Under the pieces are notes generated by a model that searched no databases, was not told the DNA's origin, and worked only from the letters and a program-made list of their open reading frames with translations. A stretch of 64,000 bases of DNA. It comes from Lachnospira sp. UBA4346 (GTDB lineage Bacteria; Bacillota; Clostridia; Lachnospirales; Lachnospiraceae). The position numbers and the translations under genes are program-made. Below, one piece after another: positions 8,372 to 16,700 of this stretch. The DNA is taken from NCBI GenBank assembly GCA_002394205.1, contig DGTC01000006.1, forward strand, positions 1 to 64,000. Reading direction: 5' to 3'. The first letter of the stretch is position 1. The number at the start of each line of letters is the position of its first letter.

Positions 8372-10486
8372 TTACCACTTCATCTTACGCAATACAACTG
8401 CCGATGTCTTACGGATACCAATATCTAAGAATCCTCCAGGAAGGCTATATCCAAGCCGTTCCGTTCCGTAGCCACCTTCATACGTAACCAGTACCTGCTC
8501 TAAATCGTCCTTATCTGTCAGACCAATTTCCCACGCCTGAATACGTACTCTGCGTTCCTCTTCTGCATTATTTACAATTACAATTACTGCGTCATCTTCT
8601 GTAAATCGTCCATATGCAATCAAATTCGGCTGTGCAAGCAGACTCTTATAAGAACCATGCATCAACGCCGGACTATCCTTGTGCATCCGAATAACCGCTT
8701 TATGAAAATCAATGAGCATGTGATCTTCCTTGCCCCATGGGTAAGTTCTTCTATTATCCGGATCTGTCCAGCCACATACGCCTGCTTCATCTCCATAGTA
8801 AATGGTTGGAGCTCCCGGCCAGGTCATCTGAATGACAACTGCCTGCATAAACACATATTTATTAATATTCCAGGATGCTGATTCTGAACCGGCATATGCA
8901 ACACGACCAACCGTCTTATTGGTTCTTGTTAAAAATCTCGAATGGTCATGATTCGACAATTCATTCATAGAAATTGCGTATGCCTGACCACCCATACGTG
9001 ACATATTATGATGCATCGCACCAAAGAAATAATCTGCATTTCCTAATTTATCCTGACGAAACTCATCGCTATGCTTTTCCATACCTGTCAAAAACCATGT
9101 AATTGGTTCCATAAAGGCATCATAATTCATAATGGTATCCCATTCTCCACCATGCAGCCAATTATATGCGTCTCCATAATGCTCAGCTAAAATAACTGCA
9201 TTGGGATTGGCCTCTTTGACTGCCGTGCGGAACTTTTTCCAGAAATTATGATTATATTCTTCACTGTGTCCTAAATCTGCTGCCACATCAAGTCTCCAAC
9301 CATCTACATTGTATGGAGCTGATACCCATTTTTTTGCAATACGCAAAATGTAATTCTCTAACTCTTGTGACTCCTCATAATTGAGTTTTGGCAGTGTATC
9401 ATGTCCCCACCAGCCATCATAAGAATTATTATCCGGCCAGTGATCTCCATAAAATTTAAAGAAATCATGATATGGGCTGCTATAATTTTCATATGCCCCC
9501 GGCTCATAATGTTCTGCACTCGTACTGTAAATGTGTTCTTTATCCAGCCATTTGTTAAAAGATCCACAATGATTAAAGACACCATCTATAATAACTTTCA
9601 TTCCTCTACGGTGTACTTCTTCCATAAATTTTGCAAAAAATGCATTGCTCGCCTCAAGATTCTCTTTATTTGTCACACGATCAATAAAACGTGTCGCATG
9701 CACATTATCCTGATCTCCCTCCGGTAATAATTCTCCTTCATCAGAAACAATCTTACCAAAATGTGGATCAACATAATCATAATCCTGAATATCATATTTA
9801 TGATTTGACGGTGAAACAAAAATCGGATTCAGATACAAAACATCCACACCTAAATCCTGCAAATAATCCAACTGATTCAAAATGCCCTGCAAGTCTCCGC
9901 CATAGAATTCACGGATTCCCATCTGTGCGGGATATTTTCCCCAATCCTGTACCCTGACAACATGTTCACCAATATAGCTATACTCATGATCTAATACATT
10001 GTTGGTACTGTCTCCGTCACAGAAACGATCCACAAATATCTGATACATTATAGCACCTTTCGCCCATTCAGGTGTGGTAAATCCCGGAATTAACTCAAAG
10101 TTATAATATGGATTTAATTCTTCAATTGCACCAATCTGGTTATAATAACAAATTGCAGCTCCAGACTTTACTTTAAAATAATAATATATCTTATTTTCAT
10201 CCACCTGAATCTGCGCCTCATAGTAATCAAACTTGTAATCACTGCGGACTTTCGTCATTTGATGCTCACAATTATTTATATAAACATAAGCACGATCAAT
10301 GTTATATCTTCCTGTACGCAACCTCAGCGTTACCAAATCACCCGGCTTTGGTTCACTCGGTGTCCGATATCGCTCTGTCACATCACTGAACAGCGCTCTC
10401 GTATTTAGTGCAGGTCTTGCATTACACATATATAACAACTTTTTTTCATCTGTTGTAAGATTCTCTACTGTTCTAACAATCTTCAT
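8372..10486 (-). CDS. GH13 alpha-glucosidase/neopullulanase-type enzyme
   Basis: 704-residue cytoplasmic enzyme acting on alpha-glucans or maltodextrins. An N-terminal beta-sandwich similar to CBM34 (about 1-140) precedes a GH13 barrel. Catalytic residues are Asp400 in GWRLDVAAD (nucleophile), Glu435 in VILAEHYGD (acid/base) and Asp514 in NELSNHDHSRF. A short C-terminal beta domain follows. There is no signal peptide, which fits use of imported oligosaccharides. The ATG at 10486 has AAAGGAG 7 nt upstream and is preferred over one 18 codons earlier. Exact substrate specificity (neopullulanase, cyclomaltodextrinase or maltogenic amylase) cannot be read from sequence alone. No transporter gene is adjacent. 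Confidence 0.88.
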   Translation of the reverse strand: MKIVRTVENLTTDEKKLLYMCNARPALNTRALFSDVTERYRTPSEPKPGDLVTLRLRTGRYNIDRAYVYINNCEHQMTKVRSDYKFDYYEAQIQVDENKIYYYFKVKSGAAICYYNQIGAIEELNPYYNFELIPGFTTPEWAKGAIMYQIFVDRFCDGDSTNNVLDHEYSYIGEHVVRVQDWGKYPAQMGIREFYGGDLQGILNQLDYLQDLGVDVLYLNPIFVSPSNHKYDIQDYDYVDPHFGKIVSDEGELLPEGDQDNVHATRFIDRVTNKENLEASNAFFAKFMEEVHRRGMKVIIDGVFNHCGSFNKWLDKEHIYSTSAEHYEPGAYENYSSPYHDFFKFYGDHWPDNNSYDGWWGHDTLPKLNYEESQELENYILRIAKKWVSAPYNVDGWRLDVAADLGHSEEYNHNFWKKFRTAVKEANPNAVILAEHYGDAYNWLHGGEWDTIMNYDAFMEPITWFLTGMEKHSDEFRQDKLGNADYFFGAMHHNMSRMGGQAYAISMNELSNHDHSRFLTRTNKTVGRVAYAGSESASWNINKYVFMQAVVIQMTWPGAPTIYYGDEAGVCGWTDPDNRRTYPWGKEDHMLIDFHKAVIRMHKDSPALMHGSYKSLLAQPNLIAYGRFTEDDAVIVIVNNAEEERRVRIQAWEIGLTDKDDLEQVLVTYEGGYGTERLGYSLPGGFLDIGIRKTSAVVLRKMKW

Positions 10487-10603
10487 GTGCTGACTCCTTT
10501 TACCAATATCAGTCATATACCCTATTCTATTGTATACCAAAACTGTGCTTTTCGCAACGAATAAACCATTTGTTTTACCATAAATAACCCCTTCCTATCA
10601 TTC

Positions 10604-10643
10604 AAAAATGGCAACCATATCTCATCTGCATGATACGGTTGCC
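10604..10643 (-). terminator. terminator of the sortase-adhesin operon
   Basis: Minus-strand GGCAACC / GGTTGCC stem, with inner pairing around GTATC, followed by ATTTTTGAA. It lies about 70 bp beyond the adhesin stop codon. Confidence 0.7.
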
Positions 10644-10711
10644 ACGGAACTGATTCCATACACACGATAAATAAATTTATACAATAATATACTTACGTAT
10701 GCACATTCTTA

Positions 10712-13700
10712 TTATTTATTTCTTTTTCTTTGTCTTCTGCCAATCACAAGAAGTACGCAGCCAAATGCCATCATACTTATACCAGTCAGATAGAATACTC
10801 CATTTTCTTCCCTGTGCGTATCCGGAAGTACATTCTGTGTTTCTATCTCTGTATCCGTTGTCACTTCAATGGTCTGTATTGGAGGAACTGACGGTTTTAA
10901 TTCAATTCTGTTTGAACCCGTTGTCAATTCTATTTCGTCCGGCTTTGTCGGCTCTGTCTGTGATTTTGTTTCGCTTGGCTTTATCGGCTCTGCCTGTGAT
11001 TTTGTTTCGCTTGGCTTGGTCGGCTCTGCCTGTGATTTTGTTTTACTTGGCTTTGTCGGTTCTGCCTGTGATTTTGTTTCGCTTGGCTTGGTCGGCTCTG
11101 CCTGCGATTTTGTTTCGCTTGGCTTTATCGGCTCTGCCTGTGATTTTGTTTCGCTCGGCTTTGTCGGTTCTGCCTGCGATTTTGTTTCGTTTGGCTTTGT
11201 CGGTTCTGCCTGCGATTTTGTTTCGTTTGGCTTTGTCGGTTCTGCCTGCGATTTTGTTTCACTTGGCTTCGTCGGCGGTTCTGTTGGCAGTACCTTTTCA
11301 TGTACAAGTTCAACATACTGCCAATCTGGCGTTTCTTCTACTGTAAATGTCACAGGTTCTACGAGTTTATAATCTTTTGGTGCTTCTTCCTCTCGCACAA
11401 TATATGTATCCCCTGCCAGTAATTCACCTATCATTGTCTTCGGTTCTTCTTCTGATGTCCAGGTCTTTATAACTTCCGGTTTCTGACCTTCTTTCACCTG
11501 TTCAAGTACAAGTTTTGCCCCCGGCAATGCTGACTTATTTTCATTATATACGGCAATTGAAACCTTTGTTGGAGGAATCTCCTGAACAATCGCAATATTC
11601 CCATCGTTATCTATTTCCATCGTTACACCCGCTGGTGTTTCAACAAATTCAATTTCATTGTTTTCTTTATATGAGAACTGTATGCGTTGTCCAATAACGT
11701 AACCATGATATGGCTGTTTTGATATTTCTTCAAGTGTATATACCTCACCGGATTTTAACATACCGGCCACTACATATGGCTTTTCCGTAACTTTCCATTG
11801 AAGTGTCTTTACATTCTCATCTAAGAAATTTCCTTCCAAACGCATCTCATTTCCAATTGTAACATTTTTCGTTGTAGTCAACTGCTGAATTGTAAGCTGT
11901 ACACGTGCATTTGTAATCGTCTTACCTGGTGTCCAGTTCAATACCTGTGTCTGCTGGTCTTTTCCAATTTCAAATGAATACTTCTTGTCATCAAGTACAT
12001 AATTGTCTAGTGCTTTGGTTTCTGCAATATAATATTTACCCCACTCCAGACCTGTAATCTTTAACACACCATCTGATGCTGCCTGTTCTGTCCACGCCGC
12101 TTCTGATACCTTATATGCTTTTCCTGTAATCAGATTTCTGATATATTCAAACATCGAATTACTTTCTTTATAACGGTATATCGCAAATGTAACACCATTT
12201 AACTTCTGTTCTAAATCAGCTGAATCTGTCTTTACAAGTTCAACTGTTCCGGAAACTCTGTTATTAGAAAGTCCTTTTGCCGTGAGTAATTCTATTCCCG
12301 ACGTTACATTAAGATTCCATGCATGATTCTCTGCATTGGTACGGTTAATTACTATTGTCGTATTTTTCGTATTTTCATCAACTGTAAACTGACATGAAAA
12401 TGGATTATCTCCAAGTTCATATCCATATGGAACCGTCTTTTCAGTCAAAGTATACGTACCTGCAAGTAAGCCTTTTAAGAATAACTCCCCATCGACTGTT
12501 GTTTTTGTTTTTTCCTGACCTGCTGTCTCATATGAATAGACCTTTCCGGCGGCATCCGTTACAACCTCCTTTGTCCAGGTTGTCTGATTATCAACAGATG
12601 TATAATCCAGTGTAAATACTGTTCCTGCCAGTCCACTGTCATCTTTTGCATCAGATTTTATGAGCTGCAGTGTTGTATTCTGTGCAGAATAATTTACAAT
12701 TTCTAATGTAGGCTCCTGATATGTACTCTTTTCATCTGCGGTATTGTATGCAGTAACACCAACATTTGTATTTTCTACAAGTGTAATACCCTCCTGCGAA
12801 TCATATGTAAATGTAATCTGCTCCTTTAATGGCACATATCCCGGCAGACTCTTCTCTTCTAATGTGTATGAATTTCCGTCAACCAAAACGCCCTTCATAT
12901 GAATACGTCCGTCATCATCCGTAACAAATGACCTACTTTCATCCTGCGTATCTGCAAACATTCCTGTTACCATAAATGTAACATCTTTTAATGGACGATT
13001 GTCTATATCAGAACGCTTGACAATATCCATATGTGTTCTTTCATGATAAAGATCCAATTCTCCATCATAGCCTGATATCCCTGCTGTATTTGTTGTCTTT
13101 GCATCCTCCCGTGTATCAAGCACGGTGCCTAATGCATCAACCAGCGTAACCACTCCATCGTTTGTAACCTTTACATAAGCCTCTTTCGGTGCTATAAATC
13201 CTGCCGGTGCCGTAATCTCTTCTACCTTGTATACATTCCCTGCCACAAGTTTTCCACGCAGTGCATTTTCCTTTTGAATACTGTCTGTCTCTGCAATCGT
13301 AATGGATTTTTCCTCACTGTCCTTTGCAAACAGGCCTGTAATCTTATAAGTCGCTCCTGAAAGTACTTCTGTCTTACCAGCTTCAAATGGAAGAATACGT
13401 AATGTCAACGGCTCATCCGTAACAATGATTGTTTTATCTTCTATTGTAATATAGTCGCTTTCAGATACCAGCATTTCATTTTCATCTACCGAAAATGCAA
13501 GCGGAGCAGAAATCTTTTTATATCCAACAGGTTCCTTCGTCTCCGTAAGATAATACTTACCGGTTCCTAATCCTTCTTTTAAAGCACGATTGGTTGAAGT
13601 ATTTACAAGGGATTCCTCTAAAGAAGAAATGCTCCATCCCGTAAACGCTTCCGTAAGCTGATGCATCGTAATATTTTCTGCAAGAAGTGTATCATGTTCT

Positions 13701-16700
13701 CCCTCCTGCTGTGCCTTCCGATACAATGAAAAGACTGCATCCGTAAGTATTTCCTGTGTATCTGCTGCTTTCTTCTGAATATTCACTGCCACCAGATTTT
13801 TATGATTTTGCACAGTAATCACACCATCTGTAATGGTCATTTCTTCTCCATCCGTAAATGCTGATACAACACCTTTTTCATCTACGCGAATGACCGTCTT
13901 TGCAGCTTTCCGGTATCCATACGGTACTTTTGTTTCTTCTAATGTATAAACACAATCCCGATTCAGATTCGTGAAAATAAGTGCCGAACCCGTTTCATTC
14001 GTTGTCAGAACCTCTTTGTAGTCATTGTCATTTCCAGACAGTGTAAATTCTGCTCCTGTAACTGCAACTGCAAACTGATCCGTCTTTTTTACGCCGATTT
14101 GGATATTTTCATTATACATAACAACACTGTCAACCTTTGTTCCAGCCTGCTCAACACTGCTGTCTTCCTTGACTGTAAACGGTACATCTTCTGCAATTTT
14201 ATACTTCTTATCCGTTCCCTGTGAAACTTCATGAAGCACATAGTCACCTGCAACAAGATATACCACTTTGTGACCATCTGATGCTTCCGCATCTGTGGTA
14301 ATCCATTCATAAGCAGCATTATTTGTAGGATTTTTCACAATCTCTAATGTTCCATCACTCTTTACTGTACAAATCTGCAATGTTACACCTGAAAGATATG
14401 TATTTGTACCTTTTAAAAATTTCTTTACAGCGATTTCCATCGGCTTATGATACAAATCCACTTCACCGTCATAACCTGTAGTCGCCTGTGAATTCTTTAC
14501 GTCCGTTCTAGCCTGTGTAATCTCTGTACCTGTTTCATCCGTAAGTGTTACCTTTCCACTCGAATCAAGTTTAATATATGTTGTTTCTGCCGCAACAAAT
14601 CCTGTCGGTGCTGTTGTCTCTTCAATCTTGTATACATTTCCTGCAACAAGTTTTCCACGCAGCGCATTTTCCTTTTGAATACTGTCTGTCTCTGCAATTG
14701 TAACTGTCTTTTCATGGGTATCCTCTGCAAAAATACCGGTTACTTCATACTCTGCCCCTGTAAGAATTTCTGTTTTTCCTTCTTCATATGGCAAAATACG
14801 AAGCGTAAGCGGCATATCTTTCACTGTCACCGTCGTTCCTTCTATTGAAACATCGGCATCCTGTGTTTTTAATTCACCATTATTATCAACGCTAAATGTA
14901 TACTGACGTCTGTTTTCTGCCAATTTATATCCAAATGGAGCCTGCGTTTCAACAAGATAATACGTTCCTGTTCCAAGTCCCTTATTTAATGCCTGTCCCG
15001 TATAGATATTCTGAACGGTATCATCTAATGACGCAATTCTCCAACCTGTAAAATCATCATCCTGCACTGCTGTTATTACTGCGTCTGTCAGCTTTTCTGC
15101 GGCATGGTCATCTGTTACACGATACAGTTCAAACATTGCTCCTGTAAGCGGCTCATCTGTATATGCAGATTTCTTCTGTACATTCAAAGAAACCATATAC
15201 TTATGGTCTTCCATACCCAATACACCATTTACCAGTTCTATTGTCTTACCTTCTGAAACAGCTGATATGACACCCTTCTCATCGACACTGACCGTGATTG
15301 GTTTCGCTGTCTGATATCCTGTTGGCGTAACTGTCTCTGTCAGCACATATTCGCTACCACGCAGAAGATTCTCATAAGTAACAATATTTCCATTCGCAGC
15401 TTCCGTCGTTGTCTTTGCTGACGTATAACCGTCCATACCCGTTAGTGTCAGTTCTGCACCTGCAACAGCGGCACCATACTGATCGGACTTTTTAACCTGC
15501 AGACTTATTTTCTCATCATACATGGTCACAGCTTTCACTCGCTGTCCGTTCTTTCCCTGTTTGACCGTGCCATTTGGATTTACTGTAAATGGTACATCCT
15601 CCGCAATCTTATACTGACGGTCTGTTCCATCTGCAACTTCATGAAGCACATAGGTCCCTGCCGGGAGGTTATTCACTTTATGTCCATCTGCAGCTTCCTG
15701 TTCAACGGTTGTCCATTCATATGCCTGTGACGTTCGTGGATCATGTACAACCACAAGGCTTCCATCTGCTTCTTTTTTACAAATCTGAAGTTTCGCACCG
15801 GATATATAATCTGATGTTCCCATAAGCAGCTTCTTCACATATATTTCTGTCGCCTTATTGATAATGACATTATCAGACTCATCATCGGAAATATAGTACT
15901 TAATTCCAAACGAACCATGCATATCATTCGTAATCTCAAATTCGATTTTTCCTGTATACAATGCAAATCCATCTGCTGTTTTTGTTTCCTCTAAGCCATA
16001 ATAGCCCCATGGCAGTCCGTTAAATGTAATTCCATCTGTGCTATTATTCACTGTTTTTATACTGTCTGCTGCATCTGAATTGCTATAACGATACACACCA
16101 TCTGCTGTTTTTTGTAAATACACACGACGTTTTGTCTGCTTATTGTCAGCTCCATATGGATAAAAATATAATGCAAATGAAGAAACGTAATCATTTTCTT
16201 CTCTGCTTACATTATTTTCATCTGTATACCGGTATTTCTTCTGAATTGTAACACTGTTCGTACTTCCTGTAGCTTCGGTACGTCTATTTCCCATCGGAGT
16301 TGCTGTTGTATCAACACCTCTTGTTATTACGACAGGCGTTTTATTATCATTATCTTCTATAATATATCCTTCCGGCGTTTTCGTCTCCTTAAGCCAGTAT
16401 GTTACCTGTTTCGGTCCTGTCGCAGGCACATCTACACCCAGAAAACGAATATTACCATTTTCATCTGTCTTGCCTTCATCAACTGGAATGGTACATTCTT
16501 CATCCTTATATAAACGATATACTGCATCCTTTACCGGTACAAGTGGTTTATTAACATCATTTTCCACGGTCGCATCATATGCTTTGACAATCAGACCTCC
16601 GACAGATTCCAATGTTCCCCAGTTTGAACCCTTAATTTCATACGAGCCTGTTTCCCTTGCATATTCAATATCTTCTGCTGCAACCTTGATATTATTTTCA

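Noticed and set aside
10869..11372. Plus-strand frames of 167 and 215 codons opposite the adhesin C-terminus.
   Set aside because: They are mirror images of the 36-bp repeat region, with no ribosome site and strongly repetitive composition.
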